Position numbers and translations under genes: made by a program
Origin: Natronococcus sp. A-GB1
Lineage (GTDB): Archaea; Halobacteriota; Halobacteria; Halobacteriales; Natrialbaceae
Length of the DNA stretch: 64,000 bases
Direction of reading: 5' to 3'
Assembly (NCBI RefSeq): GCF_029688845.1
Contig: NZ_JARUKW010000002.1
Location: forward strand, 248,001 to 312,000
The notes under the pieces: generated by a model
Told to the model about the DNA's origin: nothing
What the model saw: the letters and a program-made list of their open reading frames with translations, nothing else
Databases searched by the model: none
Shown: positions 1 to 8,469 of the stretch, one piece after another
Numbering within the stretch: position 1 is the stretch's first letter
Layout: every line of letters begins with the position of its first letter

Positions 1-896
1 TCGACGACGTGTTCGCCGCCATCGACGTCGAGTTCGGGCGGGAGTGCGACTTCGATGTCGGTTCCGACCGTCTCATCGCTGAGCAACTCCCGCGCGGTGG
101 CGTTGGCGTCCAGCAGCCGGCCGTCGGCGTCGACGACGACGACACCGTCGTCCAGCGCGTCGAGCAGTCGTGACCGGGCTACGGGGACGACGTCGATGAG
201 GCGGGTGGTGAAGATACCGACGCCGAAGAGAACGGCCGTGATAGCGAACCCGATCGGCGTCGGATCGACCGCCGGATGGGGCCAGCCGCGGAAGACGTAC
301 GCGATTCCGACGATCCAGGGGACAACGATAGCGAGGGCGATAACGGACGACTGTTTCTGGTAGATTACGGGCTGTCCGATCGCCGTCAGCAAGAGGAGCA
401 CCGTTCCCAGCGCGAGGAGCCCCCATCCGAACGCGGCGAACAGCCAGAACCCCGGTCCTCGCCCATGTTCCAGAACTGCCGTCTCCCCGACAGTGACGAC
501 GGCGAATTCCGCGTAGAACAGCCCGTGGCTCTGGGTGGTGAGCACGACCAGGACGGTCAGTACGGGCCCGACGAACAGGGCCGTGACGAGTCGACGGGTC
601 ACCCAGCGGTCCCGTCCGGAGTACCGCAGTACGAACAGCAGGAACCAGATCGGCGCCGTCGTAACGCCGAGGTACTTCACCGCGGTGAGGACGACGTACA
701 TCGTCGGATCGAGCGTGAACAGTCGGGCCATCGAACCGATGACCCAGACGGCGACGGCCATGACCATGCAGACGAACAGCCGGCCGAGCGGCTTCTCGGA
801 GTGACTGCGTCCCACGTAGACCGCCAGCGAGATCATCAGTCCCGCAGCTACGAGGTGGCTCGCCCAGACGACCTCCGAGCCGGTCACCTCGTACAC
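1..896 (-). CDS. Sensor histidine kinase N-terminal part (7TM receptor + PAS), truncated by window edge
   Basis: Membrane signal sensor. The 298 visible residues begin at a GTG (VYEVTGSEVVWASHL) and hold about seven hydrophobic helices in residues 10-215, a pattern typical of the 7TM extracellular/membrane sensor of haloarchaeal histidine kinases. A PAS-like start follows (DALDDGVVVVDADGRLLDAN, about residue 225). The reading frame runs off the left edge, so the kinase core, if present, lies outside the window. An in-frame TAG near 992 limits the start to GTG 896 or GTG 887. An AT-rich tract at 1025-1045 is the likely promoter region. The ligand is unknown; the family call rests on topology plus the PAS sequence. 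Confidence 0.75.
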   Translation of the reverse strand, partial: MYEVTGSEVVWASHLVAAGLMISLAVYVGRSHSEKPLGRLFVCMVMAVAVWVIGSMARLFTLDPTMYVVLTAVKYLGVTTAPIWFLLFVLRYSGRDRWVTRRLVTALFVGPVLTVLVVLTTQSHGLFYAEFAVVTVGETAVLEHGRGPGFWLFAAFGWGLLALGTVLLLLTAIGQPVIYQKQSSVIALAIVVPWIVGIAYVFRGWPHPAVDPTPIGFAITAVLFGVGIFTTRLIDVVPVARSRLLDALDDGVVVVDADGRLLDANATARELLSDETVGTDIEVALPPELDVDGGEHVV

Positions 897-1114
897 GGCT
901 ATCCCATTCGTCGCCGAACGAAGCCGCGTACTTCCCCCGTCGGCGTTTCCCCGGTCCCGCCGACGGTATCCGAACGCTGTTCTCCCATCGTTCTATTTCG
1001 CATTCACACACCAATGAATTTATTGTATGATAGTATAGTATAGTGCTCGAACAGGTTAGAACAGCGTATATTCGGGACGCCGTCTCGAGTAGCGTCTTCC
1101 GAACGATCGACCGA

Positions 1115-1335
1115 TCAGTTCCCGTCAGTTCGGTCGTATTGGGGGTGGGCCCCCTCGAACCGGGTCCAGCCCAGTCCCATCAGCGCCGCGAAGATGGGGA
1201 CGAACGCGAGCCCGGTCAGCCCGACCGGAAGCCGAGGAGAGACAGACCGAACGTGCCGATCGCCGACAGCGCCACGACACTCACGACGATGGCCTGGACG
1301 TCACTGAACGCACCCGTTCCATCTGCGCCGATCAT
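1115..1335 (-). pseudogene. Small two-helix membrane protein gene with a frameshift
   Basis: Reading from ATG 1335 gives MIGADGTGAFSDVQAIVVSV and one hydrophobic helix, but the frame hits TGA after LLGFRSG. Shifting frame by one base at about 1225-1230 gives VGLTGLAFVPIFAALMGLGW followed by a polar tail ending at 1115. The two parts join naturally as a 73-residue protein with two membrane helices if one C is restored (GFP-VGLTG). The span is 221 bp, one base short of 74 codons, which fits a single-base loss. It could be a real pseudogene or a sequencing error. Function unknown. It lies next to the acyl-CoA dehydrogenase gene on the same strand. Confidence 0.55.
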
Positions 1336-1343
1336 GGCAGCCG

Positions 1344-3215
1344 CTACCCTCGGTCGTCCTGAATACTTTCTGACGGGTTTTCGATACCGTCGACGTCCGG
1401 GAGCCGATCGGGAGCGACCGACGCGTACCGGACGATCGGATCGAACGCCTCGAGCGCGAACCGGTCTCCGCTCGCGATCCCCCGGGCTTCCGGTTCCTCA
1501 AGTTCGTTCGCGACGAACCGCTTCGCGACGAGCACCGTTCGGGCGTCCCCGTCCTCGATCTTCGACTGGGCACGCTCGAGCAACAGCGCGGCGGTGAAGA
1601 CGTCGAACACGTAGTGGGCCAGGCGCTTGGCCGATAGCTGGGCGTACTCGCCGTCCTCGCCGGCGAGCGTCGTGAGTGCGGTCAGCAGCTCGTGATACTC
1701 GCTCTCGACGGTCTCGAGGGAGTCGGCGAGGGCCGGGTGAGAAACGCGCTCGAGTCGGTTCTCGATCGCCTCCCGCAGCGGTTCGTGGGCGTCCTCGCGC
1801 ACGAGGGCCCGCAGGACGTCCAGCGAGAGGACGTTTTCGGTTCCCTCCCAGATCGGGAGCACCTGTGCGTCCCGGAGCATGCGGTTCGTGACGAACTCGT
1901 TCACGTAGCCGTTGCCGCCGTGGACCTCCATCCCGTAGGAGGCGGTGTCGACGGCCATCCGAGCGGTGCGCAGTTTCGCGATCGGGATCAGCAGTCGCAT
2001 CAGCCGGTAGGCGTCGTCCGCTTCGTCGCCGTCCTGGTCGGCCCGCTCAGCGCGTTCGCGCTCCGAAAGCAACCGCGCGGCCTCGAGGACGTACGTCGTC
2101 GCGGCCTCGTGGTCGACCGCCATGTCGACCAGATCCGCCCGCATCAGCGGGTGCTGGTCGATCGGCTTCCCGAACGCCTCTCGGTTCGCGGCGTAGATCT
2201 TGCTCTCGAGCAGCACCCGACCCATAATCCCGCAGGACGCGGCGGCGTTCGACAGCCGCTCGAGGTTGAGCATCTCGGCCATCTGCCGGAACCCGCTTTT
2301 CTCCTCGCCGACGAGGATCGCCTTCGCGCCGGTGAACTTGACTTCGCCAGTCGGCACCGAGATCGTCCCCAGCTTGTCCTTCAGGCGGCGGTAGAGCTGG
2401 TCGTTGACTTCGTCGGGTGCGAGCGGTCCGTCCTCGAGCAGGTCGCCCTTCGTCACCGGATCGTCGAAGCGGTCGAGATTGGAATGGGGCACGAGAAACA
2501 TCGAGAGCCCCGCGGTCCCCTCGGGCGCGTCCTCGGTCCGGGCCAGCGCCAGCGTTCCCTCGGCGTCGACGTTCGAGCAGAACCACTTCTCGCCGTACAG
2601 GCGCCAGCAGTCGGCGTCGTGGTCGTACTCGGCCCGCGTCTCGTTGGCCCCGACATCGCTCCCGCCCTGTTTCTCGGTGAGAAACATCGCGCCCTCGATC
2701 AGGTCGTCGTAGTCGCGGCTCGTCAGCGCCTCGAGGTAGGGTTCGAGCGACTCGTCGCCGAACTTCTCTAAGACGAGTGCCGCGCCGGCGGTCATCGCCA
2801 CCGGGCAGTCGAAGCCGGGGTCGGCGTAGCACAACAGGTACTGCATCGCGAGGTTGTGCGACAGCGCCATCGGCTCCTCGCGGCCGGGTGGGGCCTCGAA
2901 GACGTCGGCGACGATCCCGGCCTCGTAGGCGAGACGTTCGTTCTCGAACTGTTCGGCCGGATACCGTACCCGGTTCTGGACCTCGCCGTGTTTGTCGTAG
3001 GGCTCGAGTTCGGGTCCGTGATCGTCAATATAGTCGGCGTTGTCGGCGATCATGTGACCGACGGTTTCGCCGAACGCCTCGAGGCGGGGTTCGGCCCACT
3101 CGAACGCCTCGTCGGTGTACGTTCGGCGGAGTTCGCGCTGCAGGGTCCGATCGAGTTCCCAGTAGTTGACGTTCCGGCCCTCCTCGTAGCGGCCGTAATC
3201 GATCCCGTCGTCCAT
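1344..3215 (-). CDS. Acyl-CoA dehydrogenase family protein
   Basis: FAD-dependent oxidation of an acyl-CoA to the trans-2-enoyl-CoA in fatty-acid or related acyl degradation. The 623-residue protein has the family blocks in order: FLTEKQGGSDVG (FAD/substrate loop, about residue 193), TGAKAILVGEEKSGFRQM, QHPLMRADLVDMAVD, and the C-terminal EVHGGNGYVNEF...WEGTENVLSLDVLR signature. It is longer than the usual 380-residue enzymes and resembles the AidB/long-chain ACAD branch. Start chosen at ATG 3215 (MDDGIDYGRYEEG); a further in-frame ATG 45 bp upstream adds residues that do not look conserved. It is not in an evident beta-oxidation operon here. Substrate not predictable. Confidence 0.9.
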   Translation of the reverse strand: MDDGIDYGRYEEGRNVNYWELDRTLQRELRRTYTDEAFEWAEPRLEAFGETVGHMIADNADYIDDHGPELEPYDKHGEVQNRVRYPAEQFENERLAYEAGIVADVFEAPPGREEPMALSHNLAMQYLLCYADPGFDCPVAMTAGAALVLEKFGDESLEPYLEALTSRDYDDLIEGAMFLTEKQGGSDVGANETRAEYDHDADCWRLYGEKWFCSNVDAEGTLALARTEDAPEGTAGLSMFLVPHSNLDRFDDPVTKGDLLEDGPLAPDEVNDQLYRRLKDKLGTISVPTGEVKFTGAKAILVGEEKSGFRQMAEMLNLERLSNAAASCGIMGRVLLESKIYAANREAFGKPIDQHPLMRADLVDMAVDHEAATTYVLEAARLLSERERAERADQDGDEADDAYRLMRLLIPIAKLRTARMAVDTASYGMEVHGGNGYVNEFVTNRMLRDAQVLPIWEGTENVLSLDVLRALVREDAHEPLREAIENRLERVSHPALADSLETVESEYHELLTALTTLAGEDGEYAQLSAKRLAHYVFDVFTAALLLERAQSKIEDGDARTVLVAKRFVANELEEPEARGIASGDRFALEAFDPIVRYASVAPDRLPDVDGIENPSESIQDDRG

Positions 3216-3284
3216 ACCCTGGTATTCGGTCCCAACTGCCAAAAAACGAAAGCTATCCAACCTGTCTTCCGTTGTCGAGCGTTG

Positions 3285-3935
3285 TTACGCTGTTGCAGCG
3301 TGATTCCACTCGGGGACGTGTTTCTTGAGTCGCGTGCGGGGGAAGACGTACACCCGCAGCGACTCGGGGACGACGCCGTTTGGCGCGACCGTCGCGTGGG
3401 GGTAGACAGCGCCGACGACGGGAACGTCGGGCGCGTAGTTCTCGTTCGTCGGGTAGTCGGCGACGGAGTCGCCCGTGGCCTGGATCCGGACCGCGTCGGC
3501 CCGCAGGTCCGAGACGTCGACGACCGTGAGTCGGTCGCCGGTCTCGCGGTCGACGACCGTATCGCCCGACCGGAGCGCGTGGCGGTCGCAGTAGGCCGGA
3601 CCGGTCGCGTTCTCGTCGACGAACACCGTCTTGCCGCAGTCGTGGCAGCCGACGGCTCGCTCGCCGGGCGGGGGCGTTCGCCCCTCGTTGATCTCGATGG
3701 CGACGCGGCGGACGTGCTTGCAACGGACCCCGCGGAAGACGTGATCGGGACAGGTACAGCGACCGCCCTCGAGGTCGACGAGGTAGGTCTGATCGGTCGC
3801 GGACTCGACCTCGTAGAGGCCCTCGCCCAGCGCCCGCACCGACATCGGTTCGGTGCGGGCGCGGCGCGAGCGCTCCTCGAGGCCGTCGTCGGACGGTACT
3901 GGAAGCGGTGCTTTCGGTGACGCTGTTGTTTTCAT
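3285..3935 (-). CDS. SWIM zinc-finger domain protein
   Basis: A 216-residue soluble protein with a SWIM-type zinc-binding motif, CTCPDHVFRGVRCKH (CxC...CxH, about residues 60-74), a fold usually involved in DNA or protein contacts. A second possible metal site follows: CHDCGK with YCDRH, about residues 97-116. The C-terminal half (residues 120-216) is unassigned. Start is ATG 3935 (MKTTASPKAPLPV); the upstream in-frame extension is low-complexity. It is a single gene on the minus strand 69 bp behind the acyl-CoA dehydrogenase start, so it could be transcribed with it. Specific function unknown. Confidence 0.8.
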   Translation of the reverse strand: MKTTASPKAPLPVPSDDGLEERSRRARTEPMSVRALGEGLYEVESATDQTYLVDLEGGRCTCPDHVFRGVRCKHVRRVAIEINEGRTPPPGERAVGCHDCGKTVFVDENATGPAYCDRHALRSGDTVVDRETGDRLTVVDVSDLRADAVRIQATGDSVADYPTNENYAPDVPVVGAVYPHATVAPNGVVPESLRVYVFPRTRLKKHVPEWNHAATA

Positions 3936-4187
3936 AGGTGCGTCGGGAGTGATTCGCCGGCTGACGGCCGGCTCCGTGGTCGACTGGCTATTCGACGTCC
4001 CTAGGCGAGCCACCGAAATAACCGGACTGCTTGCCAGTGCTTGCCTATACTTTATATGAGCTGTCCAATCTCGGCCGGCTCGACGGCTTTGGCGACCACT
4101 CAGGGATCGAGGGGCGAAAGGGCAACAGTGCGGTGCTCGAGCGGCGCTTCGAAGCGCTTTTGGCCGGGCCGGGGAAACCGTCGGGTA

Positions 4188-4445
4188 ATGCTCGAGCGCG
4201 AGCGGATCATCGAAATCGTCGTGGCCGTGACGTCCGTCTTCCTAATGCTCGGTGCCATGGTCGCCATCGGCGGCGAGTACGGGGGTGCGGACAGCGCTCT
4301 CTCCCCCGAGGGCGGCGAGATGCTCGTCGGCGTCATCATTGGCTTCATCTTCCTGCTAACCGCGGTCGGGATCGGTCTAGCGTACCTGCTGAACGATCCG
4401 ACCGACGGCCTCGACGACGACGCGGACGCACAGAACGCAGCGTAG
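4188..4445 (+). CDS. Small two-helix membrane protein
   Basis: 85 residues with two clear membrane helices (IIEIVVAVTSVFLMLGAMVA and MLVGVIIGFIFLLTAVGIGL) joined by a short acidic loop and ending in an acidic tail (DGLDDDADAQNAA). Start ATG 4188 follows the conserved-looking MLERERIIEIVVAV; residues further upstream are Arg/Ser-rich and non-halophilic. A TATA-like tract (4045-4057) lies about 130 bp upstream. It belongs to a type of short haloarchaeal membrane protein of unknown role. No partner gene is evident; it converges on the small gene at 4513-4692. Confidence 0.75.
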   Translation: MLERERIIEIVVAVTSVFLMLGAMVAIGGEYGGADSALSPEGGEMLVGVIIGFIFLLTAVGIGLAYLLNDPTDGLDDDADAQNAA

Positions 4446-4512
4446 GCGGCGCCCGTTCCTGCCTCGAACCGCTCCCATAGCCGCTGGCGAACCGAGAACG
4501 GCGGCCCCGTAA

Positions 4513-4692
4513 CTACTCGTCCTCGAGTTCGTCGACCCGTTGCTCGAGGGCTGTGATCCGTCGCTCGTAGCCGCGCTTTCTGTCGAGATACTCGTAGACA
4601 CCGATGATCAGCAACAGCGGAATTCCAAGGAAAAACACCGTCAGTAATAGGACCACAAGCAACTCCGGACCACCGGGGACCTGGAGTATCAC
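4513..4692 (-). CDS. Small membrane protein with coiled-coil tail, TatA-like N-terminus
   Basis: 59 residues from GTG 4692: a short lead (VILQVPGGPELL), one long hydrophobic helix (about residues 11-34), a basic stop (DRKRGYERR) and a heptad-like acidic tail (ITALEQRVDELEDE). The lead resembles the PGGPELL start of haloarchaeal TatA proteins, but the helix is longer and the TatA amphipathic helix is missing. It is therefore probably a distinct membrane-anchored coiled-coil protein. Start uncertain because no ATG is available. Function unknown. Confidence 0.6.
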   Translation of the reverse strand: MILQVPGGPELLVVLLLTVFFLGIPLLLIIGVYEYLDRKRGYERRITALEQRVDELEDE

Positions 4693-4829
4693 CGTCCCGT
4701 CACTACCGGCCGATCTCACATAAAACTGCGTTCGGACCGACGTGCTCGGCCGCAGATTCGCCGCTTTCCTTCTGTCCCGGCACCCGTACCGGTGGTGGGT
4801 GCTGGTTGCCAAACGGGCGGCTCGGGCGA

Positions 4830-5906
4830 TCAATCCCCGGCCGCCGACTCCTCGCCTCCCTCGCGCCAGTCCTCGAGTTCGTCCTCGTCGGTCTGATCGA
4901 TGCGTTTCTCGTAGTAGGCCATCGGGTGTGGAATGCGCTCGCAGAGGTCGTCCTTGTTCACGCAGTCGCCGTAGGACTGCATCGTCGCACAGGAAGGTGG
5001 CGAGTACTCCGTCGGCGACGTCTCGCCGCCGATATGGTCGGTCTGATAGCGGGTCATCTCCTCGCCGAACGAGGAGTTCACCCGGTAGAGTTCGACGATC
5101 TCGTCGGTCGACATCCCGATGCTCGTCAGGAAGGCGGTGATCGCAAAGCGGGAGTGGTGGGGCAAGTGTTCGCCTTTCTGGATATCGTCCAGCAGCGCCT
5201 TCATACACGGCGGGAACAGGTCGGGGACGACGGTGTCGATCTCGCGGGTGAGATCGAGTTCCGCCAGCACGTCGCGGATCTCGGCGGCCTCGGTCTCGAG
5301 GCTCGCCGCGATCGCGTCGGGCACCTGGAAGGGGAGCCCCCCCTCGATCCGCTCGCGGATGGCCTCCCGGAGCAGCGTGTGCAGTTCGTCCTCCTCAATC
5401 GGTACCTCGCCGCCCGAGAGCGCCCGGTTGACGAGCCGCCATCGGTCGTCGCGAAGCCCCGCCGCCAGCGGGAGGTAGCGGCCGATGCCGATCCGGTACC
5501 CGTCGTCCACCGGCTGGACGGCGTTTGCGAGGTCGAACTCCTCGAGCAGGTCGTCGAGGTCCAGCCCGGTCGAGCTGACGCTTTTGAGTTCGACAGTGTT
5601 CTCGAAGTCGTCCGTGAACCGCTCGAAGGCCGCCGTCGACTCGGCGCGGGCGTACTTGCGGGTCAGGATCCCTTCGTCGACCAGCGAGACGAGCACCCGG
5701 GCGACGGGATAGGAGAGCAGTTCCGTGCGGGGATCGCGATGTGGGTCGCCGATCTCGCCGTCCTCGACCGCGGTGCTCACGCGCTGGGTCGCCCGCTCGA
5801 CGACCGCCCCGTCCTGTTCGACGATCGTCGCCAGGTCGACGGCCTCGGTCGCCACGGCCTCGCGGGCGGCCTCGAGAAACGGGTATCGGGCGTGCAGTCG
5901 CTCCAT
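4830..5906 (-). CDS. priL: DNA primase large subunit
   Basis: Regulatory, iron-sulfur subunit of the archaeal PriS-PriL primase, which makes RNA primers at the replication fork. 358 residues from ATG 5906 (MERLHARYPFLEAAREAV). Four cysteines fit the PriL 4Fe-4S site: C234 (FPPCMKALLDD), C306 (PPSCATMQSYGDC), C315 and C322. The C-terminal DEDELEDWREGG tail is acidic. The longer in-frame start (24 codons up) overlaps likely promoter sequence and is rejected. PCNA lies 1.5 kb away, but the two are not in one operon. The catalytic subunit priS is not in the window. Confidence 0.93.
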   Translation of the reverse strand: MERLHARYPFLEAAREAVATEAVDLATIVEQDGAVVERATQRVSTAVEDGEIGDPHRDPRTELLSYPVARVLVSLVDEGILTRKYARAESTAAFERFTDDFENTVELKSVSSTGLDLDDLLEEFDLANAVQPVDDGYRIGIGRYLPLAAGLRDDRWRLVNRALSGGEVPIEEDELHTLLREAIRERIEGGLPFQVPDAIAASLETEAAEIRDVLAELDLTREIDTVVPDLFPPCMKALLDDIQKGEHLPHHSRFAITAFLTSIGMSTDEIVELYRVNSSFGEEMTRYQTDHIGGETSPTEYSPPSCATMQSYGDCVNKDDLCERIPHPMAYYEKRIDQTDEDELEDWREGGEESAAGD

Positions 5907-6071
5907 CGGTAACGTAGTGTTACTCGGGGAGGTTAAGCGCCCTGATTGTCCGGCCGCCTCGGCGCTCGGAGCCAAACAGATGTTACTGTCGGTAACATGC
6001 CCTTACCGATTTCGTGGGTCGGCCCTGCCTCGAGGGTCGATTTCAAGGGCGTTCGATGCGTCGGCACGCGT

Positions 6072-6932
6072 ATGCCACGGGTCACTCGAGACGGCGTGTC
6101 GATCTACTACGAACACGACGAGGGGGAGGGAACGCCGGTCGTCTTCCTGCAGGGACTCGGTTACGGACGGTGGATGTGGCGCTGGCAACGGGAGGCCGTC
6201 GCCGACGACTACGGAGTCATCGCGCCCGACAACCGGGGAACGGGTCGCTCCGAGGCCGGGCTCCCGCCGCTCGTGGGCCGACTGCCGCAAAAGCTTCGTG
6301 CCCCACTGATCTTCAAGTTCGCCGGCTACTCGATCGGGGGGCTGGCCGCCGACCTCGAGGCGGTCCTCGACGATGTCGGTATCTACGACGCCCACATTGT
6401 CGGTTCGAGTTTGGGCGGGATGATCGCCCAGCGCTACGCCCTCGAGTACTCCCGGGCGAAGACGCTGACGCTTTGTTGTACGACCCACGGCGGGGTCGAC
6501 GCGGTCCCGATTCCCGACGAGACACAGGAACAGATCTTCGACACCCCAGACGGCGCGAGCGAACGGGAGGTTATCCGTCACCGAATGCGGCCCGCGTTCA
6601 ACGAGCGGTTCACCAACCGGAACCCGCACCTGATGGACCGCATCATCGAGTGGCGCCTCGAGCAGGACGCTGCCGCGCCAGCCCGGGAGGCCCAGGCCGC
6701 GGCCGCACTCGAGTTCGACGTCAGCGATCGACTGGAGCGAATCCGGGTGCCGACGCTGGTCATGCACGGGACGAACGACCGAGTCCTTCCTGTCGCGAAC
6801 GGGAAGCTGCTCGGCGAGAAGATTCCGGACGCGCGCCTCGACCTCGTCGAGGGCGGCTCGCACTGCTTTTTCATCGAGGACTCGGAGCTGGTCAACCGGA
6901 CGCTTCGCTCGTTCCTCGAGGATCACGAGTGA
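6072..6932 (+). CDS. Alpha/beta hydrolase
   Basis: 286-residue alpha/beta-hydrolase-fold enzyme. The triad can be read in sequence: nucleophile Ser in VGSSLGGM (about residue 115), Asp in HGTNDRVLP (about 235), and His in GGSHCFF (about 262). The oxyanion-region FLQGLGYGRWMW and DNRGTGRS blocks are present. Start ATG 6072 (MPRVTRDGVSIYYEH) is the family-typical beginning. It is divergent from priL, with 165 bp between starts. The substrate cannot be told; relatives include esterases and 3-oxoadipate enol-lactonase-like enzymes. Confidence 0.88.
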   Translation: MPRVTRDGVSIYYEHDEGEGTPVVFLQGLGYGRWMWRWQREAVADDYGVIAPDNRGTGRSEAGLPPLVGRLPQKLRAPLIFKFAGYSIGGLAADLEAVLDDVGIYDAHIVGSSLGGMIAQRYALEYSRAKTLTLCCTTHGGVDAVPIPDETQEQIFDTPDGASEREVIRHRMRPAFNERFTNRNPHLMDRIIEWRLEQDAAAPAREAQAAAALEFDVSDRLERIRVPTLVMHGTNDRVLPVANGKLLGEKIPDARLDLVEGGSHCFFIEDSELVNRTLRSFLEDHE

Positions 6933-6957
6933 GTCGTCCCGCCGAACAGTTCCGGTA

Positions 6958-7272
6958 TCAGTCGCCGGCGACCGTGCTGGAGGCGGCCGAGGGATCGGAG
7001 ACGCGGATCCGGCCGTCGGTGCGAACGTCGACGTCGAAGCCGGCGTAGGAGAACCGAAGGCTGTGGGTTCGGTTACCAGCCGTTCGACGGGCGTGGGCAC
7101 ACAGCGAATCGATCGCGTCCGGATCGATGACGGCGTACAGCGGCTCGAGCTCGAGCGGATCGACGTCGGCAGCGGTCCCGACCGCGTCGAGGACGGCCTC
7201 GCTGGCGCTGTCACCGGCGGGATCGAACGTTGTCTCGTACCGTCTATCGCTGGGATCGCTGTTGGAGGGCAT
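6958..7272 (-). CDS. HalOD1 output-domain protein
   Basis: 104-residue protein made essentially of one HalOD1 domain, a haloarchaeal output module found alone or at the end of two-component proteins. Features: a YETTFDP lead, a helix SASEAVLDAVGTAADVDPLE, the LYAVIDPDAIDSLCAHAR block, and a terminal beta strand FSYAGFDVDVRTDGRIRV. Start ATG 7272 (MPSNSDPSDRRYE). A possible TATA tract lies near 7322-7330. Its signalling partner is not obvious; kinase genes lie 1.2 kb away. Confidence 0.8.
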   Translation of the reverse strand: MPSNSDPSDRRYETTFDPAGDSASEAVLDAVGTAADVDPLELEPLYAVIDPDAIDSLCAHARRTAGNRTHSLRFSYAGFDVDVRTDGRIRVSDPSAASSTVAGD

Positions 7273-7406
7273 GCGCGCTCTTCCTACACGGAGGAAACTG
7301 GTAGGGACGGTGCTTACCATATCGAGCTTTTAAGTCACGACTCGAGTGAGATACAGTCGCACACGAAGGAGTGGATACCGAACGCGATCGACCGGAAATA
7401 ACGGCG

Positions 7407-8150
7407 TCAGTCGCTCTGAATCCGCGGCGCCAGCATGTAGGTGACCTGTCCCTGCCCCTCGGCGAACCCGAAGTAGATCTTCACGGGGAACTCCTCGCCC
7501 AGATCGAGCGTGACCTCGGCGTCGCCGGGGATCGCTTTGTCCATATCCTTGAGGTAGTCGAGCGAGAACAGCGAGTGAGCCGGGCCGACCTGCAGGTCGA
7601 TCAGATCCCCCTGCGTGAGCTCGAGGTGAACGTCGTCGGTGTCGCCCTCCGCGTCGACGTAGAAGTACTCCTCGCCCTCGTCGACGCCGAGCGCGATGTG
7701 ATCGGAGACCATATCCGCGGCCTTCACCGAGCGATTGACGTCCTTCCCCTCGAGGACGACCCGTGCGGGGAGGTCGAGCTCCGGGATGTCCGGCTCCTGG
7801 CGGATCGAGTCGGGGTCGATCAGCGCCAGCGTGTACTCGAGCCCGTCGATCTGAATGTGGAGCTTGCGGGTTTCCTCGTCGAGCTCGAGCTGGATCAGCT
7901 GTCCGGAGTCGGCCATCCCGGCGATATCCTCGAGTCGGGAGAGATCGACGCCGATCAGTCCGCCGTCGGCCTCGTAGGACTCGAACGCCGTCGCTTCGAG
8001 CGAGAGGTCGACCATCCCGACGTTCGCGGGATCGACGGCCCGGATTTCGAGCCCCTCCTCCTCGAGATGGATCTTGCACTCGTCGACCAGCACGCTCACC
8101 GAATCGAGCGCGCTGGTGAGCGTTTCCGCGCTCACGATGGCCTTGAACAT
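7407..8150 (-). CDS. pcn: DNA polymerase sliding clamp (PCNA)
   Basis: Trimeric ring that tethers DNA polymerase and other enzymes to DNA. 247 residues, the standard archaeal length, beginning [20 protein letters not shown] and containing [17 protein letters not shown] and [20 protein letters not shown] (interdomain loop), and ending LAPRIQSD. Very acidic, as expected for a haloarchaeal clamp. Start ATG 8150 is supported by alignment to the family and by a TATA-like tract about 30 bp upstream, which would give a leaderless or near-leaderless mRNA. Single-gene transcript. Confidence 0.97.
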   Translation of the reverse strand: MFKAIVSAETLTSALDSVSVLVDECKIHLEEEGLEIRAVDPANVGMVDLSLEATAFESYEADGGLIGVDLSRLEDIAGMADSGQLIQLELDEETRKLHIQIDGLEYTLALIDPDSIRQEPDIPELDLPARVVLEGKDVNRSVKAADMVSDHIALGVDEGEEYFYVDAEGDTDDVHLELTQGDLIDLQVGPAHSLFSLDYLKDMDKAIPGDAEVTLDLGEEFPVKIYFGFAEGQGQVTYMLAPRIQSD

Positions 8151-8177
8151 ATGGCTCGAGGTACGGACGGTCGCCAT

Positions 8178-8188
8178 AAAAATGCACT
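8178..8188 (-). promoter_or_regulatory. Probable TATA box of the PCNA gene
   Basis: AT-rich tract (gcatttttatg read on the minus strand) centred about 32 bp before ATG 8150. This is the spacing expected for a nearly leaderless archaeal transcript, and it supports the short PCNA start over the 9-codon-longer in-frame ATG. Confidence 0.5.
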
Positions 8189-8469
8189 CTTTACGCGCGA
8201 GCGTGGCGCGGGCGCGAAGAAGATATAGCGGAGCGGATCCGGCAGCCGCTCCCGGACGAACCGAAAACTTCGACCGTCGGAAACGACGACCCGTCGAAGT
8301 ATCACGTCGTTTGCCATAACAAGTTATCTGTGGGACCACGGGGCGGATCGCAGCCTCCTCGGAAACGACTTACAGCGGACAGTATCAGACGGGTCGACAC
8401 CGGTCGTCTTTGCCTCGCGTGGCGGAACCCCGCTCGAGGTTTCGGGGCGCGTAGACGTCCGCCATCGGG

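Noticed and set aside
73-1014. A 313-codon Arg-rich minus-strand frame over the sensor gene
   Set aside because: Composition is Arg/Gly/Pro-rich with no halophilic acidity; it is the out-of-frame shadow of the membrane-helix-rich sensor reading frame.
2856-3920. A 354-codon plus-strand frame across the acyl-CoA dehydrogenase and SWIM genes
   Set aside because: It spans two recognised genes antisense and shows only the mirrored codon pattern typical of GC-rich DNA.
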